64,000 bases of DNA from Streptomyces californicus (GTDB lineage Bacteria; Actinomycetota; Actinomycetes; Streptomycetales; Streptomycetaceae): assembly GCF_000717645.1 (NCBI RefSeq), contig NZ_JNZZ01000016.1, forward strand, positions 124,001-188,000, in the 5' to 3' direction. Shown here piece after piece: positions 28,333 to 38,076 of this stretch. Position numbers and translations under genes: made by a program. The stretch's first letter is position 1; each line of letters opens with the position of its first letter. Under the pieces are notes generated by a model. That model saw only the letters and a list, made by a program, of their open reading frames with translations. It was not told where the DNA came from and did no database searches.

Positions 28333-28545
28333 TCAGGGCAGTTGCTTGTCGATGGCCGAGCGTCCTTCGTCGGCCAGCTTGCGGCGGGCCCATTCCAGGT
28401 TCTCCGGGGTCAGATCGCGTCCGGAGGCGAGTACCAGGTCCTCCGGGCTCGGCCGGTCGCTCGCGCCCGTGTGCAGGAGCCGGTCGGGCGTGACGCCGTC
28501 CGGTCCGGCCAGGGCCTCGGATACGGTTTCGGGCTCTTCGCTCAT
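28333..28545 (-). CDS. Small conserved hypothetical protein, 70 aa
   Basis: A 70-residue acidic protein beginning MSEEPETVSEALAGPDGVTP, with the C-terminal helix NLEWARRKLADEGRSAIDKQ. A perfect AGGAGG site stands before the ATG. It is similar in style to small streptomycete proteins of unknown role; no domain, signal or membrane helix is present. It is upstream of and in the same direction as rlmG, 125 bp apart. Confidence 0.65.
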   Translation of the reverse strand: MSEEPETVSEALAGPDGVTPDRLLHTGASDRPSPEDLVLASGRDLTPENLEWARRKLADEGRSAIDKQLP

Positions 28546-28704
28546 GCCGCCTCCTCGTCCTTGCGGCAATTCTCGCTCCCCCGGGACCCTGCCGCATCCG
28601 AGGAGGACACGGCCGCTACCCGGAAGAGTGAATCAGCCCTTGCGGGGCCCGGGGTGTGGGCAGGAGAGGGACGTTATCGCTCCCTTCCTCCCGAGGCGGT
28701 GCCC

Positions 28705-29256
28705 ATGCTCCACGGTGTCGACGTCAGCGCCTATCAGCCCTCCTACGACACGGACGGTGTCGATTTCGTCCTGATCAAGTCCACCGAAGGCCGCACCTAC
28801 GTCAATCCCCACCTGGACGCCCAGGTCAAGCGGGCCCGGGACGCCGACTGCGTCGTCGGCTTCTACCACTTCCTCTGGCCGGGGAACGTGTCGGAGCAGG
28901 TCGACCACTTCCTGGACAGGACGCCCGAGAAGGCGGGCGACCTGCTGGCGCTGGACTGGGAGCAGACCGGTGGCGGGACGCGCGCGAGCAACGCCGAGAA
29001 GGACCGTTTCATCAAGGCGGTGAAGAAGGAGCGCCCCGGCCACCGGGTCCTGCTCTACTGCAACCGCGCCTTCTGGCTGGGCCACGACACCACCGGTTAC
29101 GCGGGCGACGGGCTGTGGATCGCCGACTACGTCGCCGCGGGCAAGCCCCGGATCGAGGCGGACTGGCGCATCCACCAGTACACCGACGACCCGCTCGACA
29201 GGAACGTCGCCGACTTCGGCTCCGTCCGGGCGCTGCGCGAGTGGGCCGCCGGATAG
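28705..29256 (+). CDS. GH25 family muramidase
   Basis: A 183-residue glycoside hydrolase family 25 catalytic domain (Cellosyl/Chalaropsis type), which cuts the MurNAc-GlcNAc bond of peptidoglycan. The first catalytic region is HGVDVSAYQ at the N-terminus, the second LLALDWEQTGG with the expected Asp and Glu, and the fold closes with WIADYVAAG and RIHQYTDD. There is no signal peptide and no cell-wall binding repeat, so secretion would have to be non-classical or the enzyme is released by lysis. A GTG at 28699 is an alternative start. A hairpin follows 56 bp after the stop. Confidence 0.88.
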   Translation: MLHGVDVSAYQPSYDTDGVDFVLIKSTEGRTYVNPHLDAQVKRARDADCVVGFYHFLWPGNVSEQVDHFLDRTPEKAGDLLALDWEQTGGGTRASNAEKDRFIKAVKKERPGHRVLLYCNRAFWLGHDTTGYAGDGLWIADYVAAGKPRIEADWRIHQYTDDPLDRNVADFGSVRALREWAAG

Positions 29257-29312
29257 CCGTCGCCGAACGCCCGCCGGACGTCCCGCTCCGGCCGCCGGGA
29301 CCGGCGGGACCG

Positions 29313-29334
29313 CCGGGGAGCCAGGGCTCCCCGG
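29313..29334 (+). terminator. Hairpin terminator after the muramidase gene
   Basis: CCGGGGAGC pairs with GCTCCCCGG around a CAGG loop, 57 bp after the stop codon. Confidence 0.55.
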
Positions 29335-29520
29335 CCCCGGTTCCGGGGGCTCCGCCACCCCCAATCTTGACCTGCACATGATAGGTACACCGTGTTCACA
29401 CGTGCGGCACGGTGCCTGTGGAAGGCTCCCGGCTGACCACCTACCGCACGGCCGCCGCGCGAGCACCCCGCACCGAGGGGGCCCGCTCGCGGCGTCCGCG
29501 TTACGGAGAGGACACCCCAC

Positions 29521-30342
29521 ATGTCCCGTCGTCTCTCGTTCTACGCGCGTCCACTCCTGGCCGCCGCAGCCGCCGTCACCGTCCTGTCGGGCACGGCCGC
29601 CGCAGCGCCGGTGGACACCCCGCCCGGCCGTCACACCGCCCTCGCCGCCGCCCTCGACGACACGTACTACCAGGACGCCGTCGGCAAGACCGGCGCCGAA
29701 CTCAAGGCGGCCCTGCACACGATCATCAGCGACCAGACGAAGCTCTCCTACAGCCAGGTGTGGGACGCCCTCAAGGCCACCGACGAGGACCCCGCCGACT
29801 CCTCCAACGTCATCCTGCTGTACACCGGGCGCTCCCAGTCCAAGAACGACAACGGCGGGGGCTCGGGGCAGTGGAACCGGGAGCACGTCTGGGCCAAGTC
29901 GCACGGCGACTTCGGTACGGCGACCGGCCCGGGCACCGACATCCACCACCTGCGCCCCGAGGACGTGCAGGTCAACTCCACGCGCGGCAACAAGGACTTC
30001 GACAACGGCGGGAGCGAACTGGGCGACGCGCCCGGCAACTTCACCGACGGCGACTCCTTCGAGCCGCGCGACGAGGTCAAGGGCGACGTCGCCCGCATGA
30101 TCCTCTACATGGCGGTCCGGTACGAGGGGAACGACTCCTTCGCCGACCTCGAACCCAACGACCAGGTGGACAACGGGTCCGCGCCGAGGATGGGCAAGCT
30201 CTCCGTCCTCAAGCAGTGGAGCCAGGAAGACCCGCCGGACTCCTTCGAGAAGCGCCGCAACGACGTCATATTCGAGCGGTTCCAGCACAACCGTAACCCC
30301 TTCGTCGACCACCCCGAGTGGGTCGGCTCCATCTGGCAGTAG
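29521..30342 (+). CDS. Secreted endonuclease I family nuclease
   Basis: A 273-residue extracellular DNase/RNase of the endonuclease I (NucM/EndA) family. A Sec signal covers residues 1-29 (cleavage after GTAAAA). The metal-dependent His-Me-finger-type core is seen in QWNREHVWAKSHGDFG and TDIHHLRPEDVQVNSTRGN, and a conserved ARMILYMAVRYEG helix follows. It degrades external nucleic acid for nutrition or during mycelial death. An AGAGGA site precedes the ATG. The 3' end is only 3 bp from the convergent glutaminase stop codon, so no separate terminator exists there. Confidence 0.9.
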   Translation: MSRRLSFYARPLLAAAAAVTVLSGTAAAAPVDTPPGRHTALAAALDDTYYQDAVGKTGAELKAALHTIISDQTKLSYSQVWDALKATDEDPADSSNVILLYTGRSQSKNDNGGGSGQWNREHVWAKSHGDFGTATGPGTDIHHLRPEDVQVNSTRGNKDFDNGGSELGDAPGNFTDGDSFEPRDEVKGDVARMILYMAVRYEGNDSFADLEPNDQVDNGSAPRMGKLSVLKQWSQEDPPDSFEKRRNDVIFERFQHNRNPFVDHPEWVGSIWQ

Positions 30343-30345
30343 AGG

Positions 30346-31689
30346 TCAGTCCTCACCGGCCAGGGCCCGCGCACGCCCCGCCACGGCATCCTCGCGGGTG
30401 GCGTGGCGGGGCAGGTCCCGGCCGGTCCGCTCCCGTACGGCGTCGACCGGCCCGAGCAGGTCCTTCGGGTCGACCACGGCCGCGCGCCGCCCGTCGGCGG
30501 TGAACCGGGCGAGTCCGTTGTGCAGCATCCCCCGGGCCACGGAGTCGATCGCGGTGACGTCGTGCAGGTCGAGCACGACCGGGCCGCCGTCAGGGCCGGA
30601 CTCGTCCAGGGCGTACAGCACGCGTTCGGCGGCGGTGAAGTCGATGGCCCCCTGTGCGGCGACCACGCCGACCCTGCCGCGCAGCCCTCGCTCCCCCGAG
30701 GGCGCCGAGGGCAGGTCGTCGGCGGTGGTGACGAGGGTGACGGTGGAGCCGGGGAGCGCGGGGTTGAGCATGAGGTGGAGCCCGTACCGCCGCGACATCG
30801 CCTCCAGCGCCGCGTGGCCGCGCACCGAGCCGCCGGTCGCGTCCAGCGGCGGGCTGTACGTCGCCACCCCGAAGCGGGCCGGGCCCACCGCGATGAGCCC
30901 GCCCGAGACGCCGCTCTTGGCGGGCAGCCCCACGCGCAGGAGCCAGTCGCCGGAGCCGTCGTACATGCCGCAGGTCGCCATGACGGCGAGGACCCCGGCG
31001 GCGACCTCGGCGGAGACCACCCGCTCACGGGTCACCGGATTGACCCCGCCGTAGGCGAGGGTCGCGGCCATGGTGGCGAGGTCGACGGCGGTGACGCGGA
31101 TCGCGCACTGGCGGAAGTAGCGGTCGACCGCCCGGACCGGGTCGACGGGCAGGGTGCCGGTGGAGCGGATCAGGTAGGCCAGGGCGCGGTTGCGGTCGCC
31201 GGTCGCCGATTCGGAGGCGAACACCTCCTCGTCCACGTCCAGTCCACGTCCGGCGAAGCGGCCCAGGCAGTGCAGGATCCGGTCGAAGGCGGGTTCGTCG
31301 GGGGTGTCGGGGACCAGGGCGGTGGTGACGATCGCGCCCGCGTTGACCATGGCGTTGGCGGGCCGGCCCGTACCGGGTTCCAGGCTGATGGCGTTGAACG
31401 CCTCGCCGCTCGGCTCGGCGCCCACCCAGCGGCTGACCTCGTCGAGGCCGAGCGCGGAGAGCGCGAGGGCGTAGACGAAGGGTTTGGAGACGGACTGGAG
31501 GGTGAAGGGGACCTCCGCCTCGCCCGCGCTGTAGCGGTGTCCGTCCATGCTCACCAGGGCCAGCCCGAAGGCGTCGGGGTCGGCGAGGGCGAGCTGGGGG
31601 ATGTAGTCGGCCGGCCTCCCCTCCCGTACGGCCGCGAACCGTTCGCGCAGCCCGGCCAGCGAGTCGGTCACGGCGTCGGCGGCGCTCAC
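30346..31689 (-). CDS. glsA: Glutaminase A with C-terminal STAS domain
   Basis: A 447-residue glutaminase that converts glutamine to glutamate and ammonia. Residues 20-310 have the serine-dependent beta-lactamase-like fold: S66-V-S-K69 in TLQSVSKPF, NAMVNAGAI, and GLPAKSGVSGGL for the second site. Residues about 335-430 form a STAS domain (GAIDFTAAERVLYAL, LDLHDVTAIDSVARGMLHNG), a fusion also found in other actinobacterial and mammalian-like architectures with regulatory tails. GTG start. Upstream 34 bp lies a DUF1269 gene, probably co-transcribed. Confidence 0.92.
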   Translation of the reverse strand: MSAADAVTDSLAGLRERFAAVREGRPADYIPQLALADPDAFGLALVSMDGHRYSAGEAEVPFTLQSVSKPFVYALALSALGLDEVSRWVGAEPSGEAFNAISLEPGTGRPANAMVNAGAIVTTALVPDTPDEPAFDRILHCLGRFAGRGLDVDEEVFASESATGDRNRALAYLIRSTGTLPVDPVRAVDRYFRQCAIRVTAVDLATMAATLAYGGVNPVTRERVVSAEVAAGVLAVMATCGMYDGSGDWLLRVGLPAKSGVSGGLIAVGPARFGVATYSPPLDATGGSVRGHAALEAMSRRYGLHLMLNPALPGSTVTLVTTADDLPSAPSGERGLRGRVGVVAAQGAIDFTAAERVLYALDESGPDGGPVVLDLHDVTAIDSVARGMLHNGLARFTADGRRAAVVDPKDLLGPVDAVRERTGRDLPRHATREDAVAGRARALAGED

Positions 31690-31723
31690 CGGGCGGACCC
31701 CGTCGGACGGGGCGGCACGGCGC

Positions 31724-32218
31724 TCACGCCGCCTCGTCGCCGAAGACGTCGCGGAGCCTGGCCTCGCGCTCGGTGTCCAGGTTGCTGTGGAGGAGTTCGG
31801 CGCCGTCGCCGGGCAGCCGGGCGGCGATCCGCTCGGGCACCTCGTCCATGCTGAGGAGGAACAGCGCCGAGGTCCCCGGGGTCACCTTCTCCTTGACCTC
31901 GGCGATGAAGTCGTCGTCGATGCCGACGTCCGCGAGCTTCCCGCCGAGCGCTCCGGCGGCCGCCCCGACGGCCGCGCCCAGCAGCGGCATGAGGAAGATC
32001 AGTCCGAAGAGCATGCCCCAGAAGGTGCCGCTGAGGGCCCCGGCGCCGACGAGGTCGAGGAGCTGCTTCGTACGGGGCTTGGCCCGGTCGGCGGGCCAGC
32101 TGACCACCGCCGCGTCGAGGATCCTGATCAGCCCCTCCTTCTGGAGGGCCTTCAGCGTCTCCTCGGCGCTCTCCGCGCCCTCGGCCGTCGTGAACTTCCA
32201 CACCGTGAGCGTGGACAT
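31724..32218 (-). CDS. DUF1269 family membrane-associated protein
   Basis: A 164-residue protein of the DUF1269 family. The N-terminal half is a small alpha/beta unit (LTVWKFTTAEGAESAEETLK), the centre a Gly/Ala-rich hydrophobic hairpin (GTFWGMLFGLIFLMPLLGAA) like a glycine-zipper, and the C-terminus returns to a soluble fold (TSALFLLSMDEVPERI). Function is unknown; relatives are often stress-induced. GGGAGGG stands before ATG 32218; an in-frame ATG 39 bases further up is less likely. It precedes the glutaminase gene. Confidence 0.8.
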   Translation of the reverse strand: MSTLTVWKFTTAEGAESAEETLKALQKEGLIRILDAAVVSWPADRAKPRTKQLLDLVGAGALSGTFWGMLFGLIFLMPLLGAAVGAAAGALGGKLADVGIDDDFIAEVKEKVTPGTSALFLLSMDEVPERIAARLPGDGAELLHSNLDTEREARLRDVFGDEAA

Positions 32219-32365
32219 CGCGCACCCTCCCGCACACCAGAGAGACAATTCGCTCATATTAGGACGAAAAGCCGAGCGGTGGCGTGTCGGCCGGGTGGAG
32301 TCCCGCGGTTCGCGGGCCGGGAAGGAGGCGTCGCGGCGGAGGCCGGGGCGGGACCGGGCCGCCCG

Positions 32366-33325
32366 TCAGCCGAGGCGGCGGACCGGCTGTCCGTCGAGGA
32401 ACGCCCGGATGTCCTCCACCGCCTGCCCGTAGTACGTCTCGTAGTTGGCGCGGGACACATAGCCCAGGTGCGGGGTGGCCAGCAGCCCCGGGGCCGTACG
32501 CACCGGGTCGTCGGCGGGGAGCGGCTCGGTGTCGAACACGTCGGTCGCGGCGCCGGCGATCACCCCGTCGCGCAGGGCGGCGAGCAGGGCGTCCGTGTCG
32601 ACGACGGCGGCCCTGGAGGTGTTGACCAGGTACGCGGTCGGGCGCATCCGGGCGAGTTCGGCGGCGCCGATCAGCCCCCGGGTCCGGTCGCCGAGGGCCA
32701 GGTGGACGGAGACGAAGTCGCTCGCGGCCAGCAGTTCGTCCCGGGACGCGGCGAGCCGCACCCCGACCTCGTCGGTCCGCTCCTTCGTGAGGTTCTGGCT
32801 CCAGGCCAGGACGTCCATGCCGAAGGCGAGGCCGATCCGCGCCACCCGGCCGCCGATCTTCCCGAGCCCCAGGAGTCCGAGCGTCCGTCCGTGCAGATCG
32901 GCCCCGAGCGTGGACTGCCAGCGCCCGCCCGTGCGCAGGGCCTCGTTCTCGGGGACGATCCCCCGGGCGAGGCCGAGCAGCAGGGCCCAGGTCAGCTCGA
33001 CGGGCGGGGTGACGGAGCTGGCGGTGCCGCAGACGACGACGCCGTGCCGCCGGGCGGCGTCGAAGTCGATGGCGGAGTTACGCATGCCGGAGGCGACGAG
33101 CAGCCGCAACCGGGGCAGCCGGGCGAGCAGTTCGGCCGGGAACGGGACCCGCTCGCGCAGGGTCACCACGATGTCGTAGCCGGCCAGGGCGGCGGCCGCC
33201 TCGTCCACCGAGGCCAGGTGCTCGGTGAACGTCACGATCTCGACGTCGTCGGTCACGGGCGACCAGTCGGTCACGGTGGCGGACACCGACTGGAAGTCCT
33301 CGATGACGGCACAGCGCAGCTTCAT
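32366..33325 (-). CDS. D-2-hydroxyacid dehydrogenase family protein
   Basis: A 319-residue NAD-dependent dehydrogenase of the D-isomer 2-hydroxyacid family (phosphoglycerate/formate dehydrogenase fold). The NAD motif is LGLLGLGKIGGRVA, and the catalytic triad is suggested by Arg in NTSRAAVVD, Glu in DVFDTEPLP and His in ATPHLGYVSR. The SGMRNSAID segment replaces the usual substrate loop. The substrate (glyoxylate, hydroxypyruvate or other) is not defined. It lies 79 bp downstream of the phosphoketolase gene on the same strand and could be part of that transcript. Confidence 0.9.
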   Translation of the reverse strand: MKLRCAVIEDFQSVSATVTDWSPVTDDVEIVTFTEHLASVDEAAAALAGYDIVVTLRERVPFPAELLARLPRLRLLVASGMRNSAIDFDAARRHGVVVCGTASSVTPPVELTWALLLGLARGIVPENEALRTGGRWQSTLGADLHGRTLGLLGLGKIGGRVARIGLAFGMDVLAWSQNLTKERTDEVGVRLAASRDELLAASDFVSVHLALGDRTRGLIGAAELARMRPTAYLVNTSRAAVVDTDALLAALRDGVIAGAATDVFDTEPLPADDPVRTAPGLLATPHLGYVSRANYETYYGQAVEDIRAFLDGQPVRRLG

Positions 33326-33404
33326 GGCAGCCTCTCTCCGGCCCGGCAGGATCACCGTCCATGATCGCGCACCGCTCCCCCGCGTCCGCCAGGCCCGCGG
33401 CCGG

Positions 33405-35792
33405 TCAGCCGCCCCACGTCCACTCCGCGACCTCCGGCAGGTCCGTGCCGTGTTCGCGGATCCAGGCGTGGTGGCGGGTGCGGGCGTCCGCCATCTCCTG
33501 GCGCAGCGCGACGGCGCGGACGCCGAGGCCGGGCACCCGGTCGATGACGTCCATGACCAGCCGGTAGCGGTCGAGGTCGTTGCGGACGACCATGTCGAAC
33601 GGGGTCGTCGTGGTGCCCTCCTCCTTGTAGCCGCGCACATGGAGGTGGGCGTGGCCGGCCCGGCGGTAGGCGAGCCGGTGGATCAGCCACGGGTAGCCGT
33701 GGTAGGCGAAGACGACCGGCCGCTCGCGGGTGAACAGGGCGTCGTACTCGGAGTCCGGCATGCCGTGCGGATGCTCCGTGTCGGGCATCAAGCGCGCGAT
33801 GTCCACGATGTTCACCACTCGGACGGCGAGCTCCGGCAGGTGACGGCGGAGCAGATCGGCCGCGGCCAGGGTCTCCTGGGTGGGTACGTCCCCGGCGCAG
33901 GCGAGGACCACGTCCGGTTCCCGGGTGCCGTCCTCGGTGCCGGCCCACGGCCAGACCCCGGCGCCCCGTGCGCAGTGGGCGCGGGCCTCGTCGAGGGTGA
34001 GCCAGTCGAAGGTGGGCTGCTTGCCGGCGACGATCACGTTGACGTAGTCCCGGCTGCGCAGGGCGTGGTCGGCCGCCGAGAGCAGGGTGTTGGCGTCCGG
34101 CGGGAGGTAGACGCGGACGACCTCGGGGCTCTTGTTGAGGATGTGGTCGACGAAGCCGGGGTCCTGGTGCGAGAAGCCGTTGTGGTCCTGGCGCCACACG
34201 TGCGAGGTCAGCAGGTAGTTGAGTGAGGCGATGGGGCGCCGCCAGGGCAGCCGGCGTGAGGTGCGCAGCCATTTGATGTGCTGGTTGACCATGGAGTCGA
34301 CGATGTGGGCGAACGCCTCGTAGCTGGAGAAGAGTCCGTGCCGCCCGGTGAGGAGGTAGCCCTCCAGCCAGCCCTGGCAGAGGTGTTCGGAGAGCACCTC
34401 CATCACGCGACCGTCGTGGGCGAGGTGTTCGTCGGTGGGCAGGGTTCCGGCCTGCCACGCCTTGCCGGTGGCGTGGTAGAGGGCGTCGAGCCGGTTGGAG
34501 GCGGTCTCGTCGGGGCCGACCACGCGGAAGTCCCTGCGCCCGGCGGTCGCGGCCATGACGCTCTCCAGGAGGCCGCCGAGCACCTTGGTCGGTTCGTGGA
34601 GGGCGGTGCCGGGCCGGTCGACGGGCACGGCGTGGTTCGCGAGATCGGGCAGCGGGAGGTCGCGCAGGAGCCGCCCGCCGTTGGCGTACGGGGTGGAGCC
34701 GAGGCGGGCCTCGCCCTCGGGCACACAGGCGAGGACCTGCGGGGTGGGGCGGCCTTCGCCGTCGAACAGTTCCTCCGGCCGGTAGGAGCGCAGCCAGGCT
34801 TCCAGTTGCCGCAGGTGCTCCGGGTTGTCGCGGACGCCGGAGAGCGGGACCTGGTGGGAGCGCCAGGTGTTCTCGACGGGGAGGCCGTCGACCTCCTCGG
34901 GTCCGGTCCAGCCCTTGGGGGTGCGCAGGACGATCATGGGCCAGGGGGGCCGTTCGGTGACGCCGTCCTCGCGTGCCGCCCGCTGGTGGGCGTCGACGCG
35001 GTCCAGGGCGGTGTCCATGGCGGCGGCGAGGGCGCGGTGGACGGCGGCCGGGTCGTCGCCGGTGACGAACAGCGGGTCGTGCCCGTAGCCGCGCAGCAGC
35101 CGGTCCAGTTCCTCCTCGGGGATCCGGGCCAGGACCGTCGGGTTGGCGATCTTGTAGCCGTTGAGGTGGAGGATCGGCAGGACGGCCCCGTCGTGGACCG
35201 GGTCGAGGAACTTGTTCGCGTGCCAGGACGCGGCGAGCGGCCCCGTCTCCGCCTCGCCGTCGCCGACCACGCAGGCGACGAGGAGGTCCGGGTGGTCGAA
35301 GGCGGCGCCGTAGGCGTGGGCGAGGGAGTAGCCGAGTTCGCCGCCCTCGTGGATGGAGCCGGGGGTCTCGGGTGCGACGTGGCTGGGCACGCCGCCGGGG
35401 AAGGAGAACTGCTGGAACAGCCGCCCCATGCCCGCCGCGTCGCGGCCGACGTCCGGATACGTGTCGGAGTAGCTGCCCTCCAGCCAGGAGTTGGCGAGGA
35501 CGGCGGGGCCGCCGTGGCCGGGTCCCCAGACGCAGAGGGCGGACCGGCTGCGCCGCTTGATCACCCGGTTGAGGTGGGTGTGGACGAGATTGAGCCCCGG
35601 CGAGGTGCCCCAGTGGCCGAGCAGCCGCGGCTTGATGTCCTCGGGGACGAGCGGCCGGGTCAGCAGGGGGTTGTCCATCAGGTAGATCTGGCCGACGGCG
35701 AGGTAGTTGGACGCGCGCCAGTGCGCGTCGAGCGCGGCGACTTCGTCGTCGGTCAGGGAGGTGGGGGCGGAGGCGGTCGGGGTGTCGCTCAC
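33405..35792 (-). CDS. xfp: Phosphoketolase
   Basis: A 795-residue thiamine-diphosphate enzyme that splits xylulose 5-phosphate (and often fructose 6-phosphate) to acetyl phosphate and a shorter sugar phosphate. Landmarks are [19 protein letters not shown], the TPP/Mg motif [40 protein letters not shown], and the C-terminal [15 protein letters not shown]. Full length. Start GTG. It gives a carbon-saving bypass of glycolysis; an acetate kinase or phosphotransacetylase gene is not in the window. It is 43 bp after the aldehyde dehydrogenase gene, likely one operon. Confidence 0.95.
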   Translation of the reverse strand: MSDTPTASAPTSLTDDEVAALDAHWRASNYLAVGQIYLMDNPLLTRPLVPEDIKPRLLGHWGTSPGLNLVHTHLNRVIKRRSRSALCVWGPGHGGPAVLANSWLEGSYSDTYPDVGRDAAGMGRLFQQFSFPGGVPSHVAPETPGSIHEGGELGYSLAHAYGAAFDHPDLLVACVVGDGEAETGPLAASWHANKFLDPVHDGAVLPILHLNGYKIANPTVLARIPEEELDRLLRGYGHDPLFVTGDDPAAVHRALAAAMDTALDRVDAHQRAAREDGVTERPPWPMIVLRTPKGWTGPEEVDGLPVENTWRSHQVPLSGVRDNPEHLRQLEAWLRSYRPEELFDGEGRPTPQVLACVPEGEARLGSTPYANGGRLLRDLPLPDLANHAVPVDRPGTALHEPTKVLGGLLESVMAATAGRRDFRVVGPDETASNRLDALYHATGKAWQAGTLPTDEHLAHDGRVMEVLSEHLCQGWLEGYLLTGRHGLFSSYEAFAHIVDSMVNQHIKWLRTSRRLPWRRPIASLNYLLTSHVWRQDHNGFSHQDPGFVDHILNKSPEVVRVYLPPDANTLLSAADHALRSRDYVNVIVAGKQPTFDWLTLDEARAHCARGAGVWPWAGTEDGTREPDVVLACAGDVPTQETLAAADLLRRHLPELAVRVVNIVDIARLMPDTEHPHGMPDSEYDALFTRERPVVFAYHGYPWLIHRLAYRRAGHAHLHVRGYKEEGTTTTPFDMVVRNDLDRYRLVMDVIDRVPGLGVRAVALRQEMADARTRHHAWIREHGTDLPEVAEWTWGG

Positions 35793-35835
35793 GGAGGAGG
35801 TCTCCTCGTCGGCCGACGGTGGGCGGGCCGGGTTC

Positions 35836-37248
35836 TCAGGACTCCTCGGGCCCGTACCAGAGGGTGGTGACGTTGCAGAACTCGCGGATGCCGTGGTCGG
35901 CCAGCTCGCGGCCGTAGCCCGAGCGCTTGACGCCGCCGAAGGGCAGGGCGGGGTGGGAGGCGGTCATCCCGTTGAAGAAGACTCCGCCGGCCTCCAGGTC
36001 GCGGGCGCAGCGCTCCTGTTCGCCGGCGTCGCGGGTCCAGACGTTGGAGCTGAGGCCGAAGGGGGTGTCGTTGGCCAGGTGGACCGCCTCGTCCAGGTCG
36101 GCGACCCGGTGGAGGGTGGCGACGGGGCCGAAGGTCTCCTCCTGGTGGATGCGCATGGCGGTGGTGATGCCGGCGAGCACGGTGGGCTCGTAGAACCAGC
36201 CGTTCTCCAGGCCGCCGCCGAGCTTGTCGGGCCGCCGTGCGCCGCACAGCACCTCCGCGCCGCGTTCGACGGCGTCGTCGACGAGTTCCTCCAGGTCGGT
36301 GCGGCCCTGCTCGGTGGAGAGCGGGCCGACGTCGGTGCCCTCCTCCAGCGGATCGCCGACGGTCAGGGCCCGCATGCCCTCGGTGAACCGTTCGGCGAAC
36401 TCGTCGTACACGTCGGCGTGGACGATGAACCGCTTGGCGGCGATGCAGGACTGCCCGTTGTTCTGGACGCGTGCGGTGACGGCGGTGGCGGCGGCCTTCG
36501 CGACGTCGGCGGAGGGCAGGACGATGTAGGGGTCGCTGCCGCCGAGTTCCAGCACGGTCTTCTTGACCTCGTCGGCGGCGGTGGCGGCGACGGAGCGGCC
36601 CGCCGGCTCGCTGCCGGTGAGCGTGGCGGCGGCGACGCGCGGGTCGCGCAGGACGGCCTCGACGTCGCCCGAGCCGATCAGCAGCGTACGGAAGCAGCCG
36701 GCGGGGAAGCCCGCCCGGTGGAAGAGGTCCTCCAGGTACAGCGCGGTCTGCGGGACGTTGGAGGCGTGCTTGAGCAGTCCGACGTTGCCCGCCATGAGCG
36801 CGGGGGCGGCGAAGCGCACGACCTGCCAGAGCGGGAAGTTCCACGGCATCACGGCGAGGACGACGCCGAGCGGCCGGTAGCGGACCAGCGCGCGGGAGGC
36901 GCCCGAGTCGTGGACGTCGTCGGCATCCGGGTGCTCGTCCGCGAGCAGCCCCTCGGCGCGGGCGGCGTACCAGCGCATCGCCTTGGCGCACTTGGCCGCC
37001 TCCGCGCGGGCCGCCGCGATGGGCTTGCCCATCTCGACGGTCATGGTGCGGGCGATGGTGTCGCGGTCCTCGTCGAGGAGGTCGGCGGCCCGGTTCAGCC
37101 AGGCCGCGCGCTGTTCGAAGGGGGTGGTGCGGTACTGGCGGAAGGTCTCCGCGGCGGCGGTGATCCTGCGTTCGGTCTCATCGTCGCCGAAGGCGTCGAA
37201 CGTCCTGATCAGTTCGCCGTTCGCGGGGTTGACCGTCGCGATGGGCAT
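35836..37248 (-). CDS. Aldehyde (succinate-semialdehyde-type) dehydrogenase
   Basis: A 470-residue NAD(P)-dependent aldehyde dehydrogenase. Cofactor segments are [22 protein letters not shown] and [12 protein letters not shown], the general base Glu is in [11 protein letters not shown], and the nucleophile Cys is in [11 protein letters not shown]. The SDPYIVL version is typical of succinate-semialdehyde dehydrogenases of the GabD2/Sad kind, so that substrate is likely but not proven. An AAGGAGG site lies before ATG 37248; the longer frame from 37329 has no good site. Upstream partner of the phosphoketolase gene. Confidence 0.9.
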   Translation of the reverse strand: MPIATVNPANGELIRTFDAFGDDETERRITAAAETFRQYRTTPFEQRAAWLNRAADLLDEDRDTIARTMTVEMGKPIAAARAEAAKCAKAMRWYAARAEGLLADEHPDADDVHDSGASRALVRYRPLGVVLAVMPWNFPLWQVVRFAAPALMAGNVGLLKHASNVPQTALYLEDLFHRAGFPAGCFRTLLIGSGDVEAVLRDPRVAAATLTGSEPAGRSVAATAADEVKKTVLELGGSDPYIVLPSADVAKAAATAVTARVQNNGQSCIAAKRFIVHADVYDEFAERFTEGMRALTVGDPLEEGTDVGPLSTEQGRTDLEELVDDAVERGAEVLCGARRPDKLGGGLENGWFYEPTVLAGITTAMRIHQEETFGPVATLHRVADLDEAVHLANDTPFGLSSNVWTRDAGEQERCARDLEAGGVFFNGMTASHPALPFGGVKRSGYGRELADHGIREFCNVTTLWYGPEES

Positions 37249-37439
37249 GGCAGTGGCCTCCTTGCATCGGTACTCCGACCGTGCCGCGCCGCACCGGTGT
37301 GCGCAACGCGGCCCGTTCCTCCTCCGCACGTACCCGGCCGGCGCGGATCATGCCTGCCGGGGGCGCCCCGCCTGTGCGGCGGGGGCTTCCGGGGCACGTT
37401 CCGCGCCGGCCGGTGGTGCCGGACCGCCCCTCCGGGCGG

Positions 37440-37898
37440 TCAGACGAGCGCCGGGAGCGGAAGCTCGCGCGCGGTGCGGACGCCGGGGAGCGGCGCGTAC
37501 GGGAGCAGTCCCGCCGTCCGGGGCGCCTCGGCGTAGCGGGTGAACCAGACCACCTTGCCGTCCGCGGTCCGGCAGGTGCCCCAGCTGTCGCTGAGGGCCA
37601 TCACCCGGCTGAGTCCGCCGCCGGACGGCAGCAGCCGGGGCATGCGGGTGCTGTCGTCCGCCACGGACACGGTCACGCGCCGCCCGGTCCAGCGGAGTTC
37701 GACGACGCAGGCGTTGTCGTCGCCGACGTGCCGGTGGACGTTGGCCAGGAGTTCGTCCAGGGCCCGGCCGACGGGCCGGACGTGCAGGTCGAGGCTCCAG
37801 TGGCGCAGGTGTGCGGCGACGATCCGCCGCACACGCGGAACGCGTTCGGCCCACACCTGCAGTTCGACCGAGCGGTGCCGGTCGAGTGGAACGGTCAT
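37440..37898 (-). CDS. HATPase_c anti-sigma-factor-like ATP-binding protein
   Basis: A 152-residue single-domain GHKL ATPase of the RsbW/SpoIIAB-like kind common in Streptomyces. The N box is in ALDELLANVHRHVG, the G1 box in SVADDSTRMP and the G2 region in GGGLSRVMALSDSWG. Such proteins bind and inhibit sigma factors or phosphorylate STAS anti-anti-sigma partners. No sigma factor or STAS-only gene is adjacent, so the partner is elsewhere. Confidence 0.85.
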   Translation of the reverse strand: MTVPLDRHRSVELQVWAERVPRVRRIVAAHLRHWSLDLHVRPVGRALDELLANVHRHVGDDNACVVELRWTGRRVTVSVADDSTRMPRLLPSGGGLSRVMALSDSWGTCRTADGKVVWFTRYAEAPRTAGLLPYAPLPGVRTARELPLPALV

Positions 37899-38076
37899 CG
37901 TCGAGGCTCCTCATCACAAGGCCCACGTGCTCCCCGCCGTACGTCACCCCGTCGCACGAACGACCCCCGAACACGAAGCGTGAGCACTGGTCGCTTCTGG
38001 GTCACTCATCAGGGTGAGCGCGGTACGCCGGACGCGCAACAGCTGGGCCGTCCGTGCTGGTGGGAGGGGTGCCCGG

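Noticed and set aside
29367..29395. TTGACC as a -35 box for the endonuclease gene
   Set aside because: No acceptable -10 hexamer lies 16-18 bp downstream.
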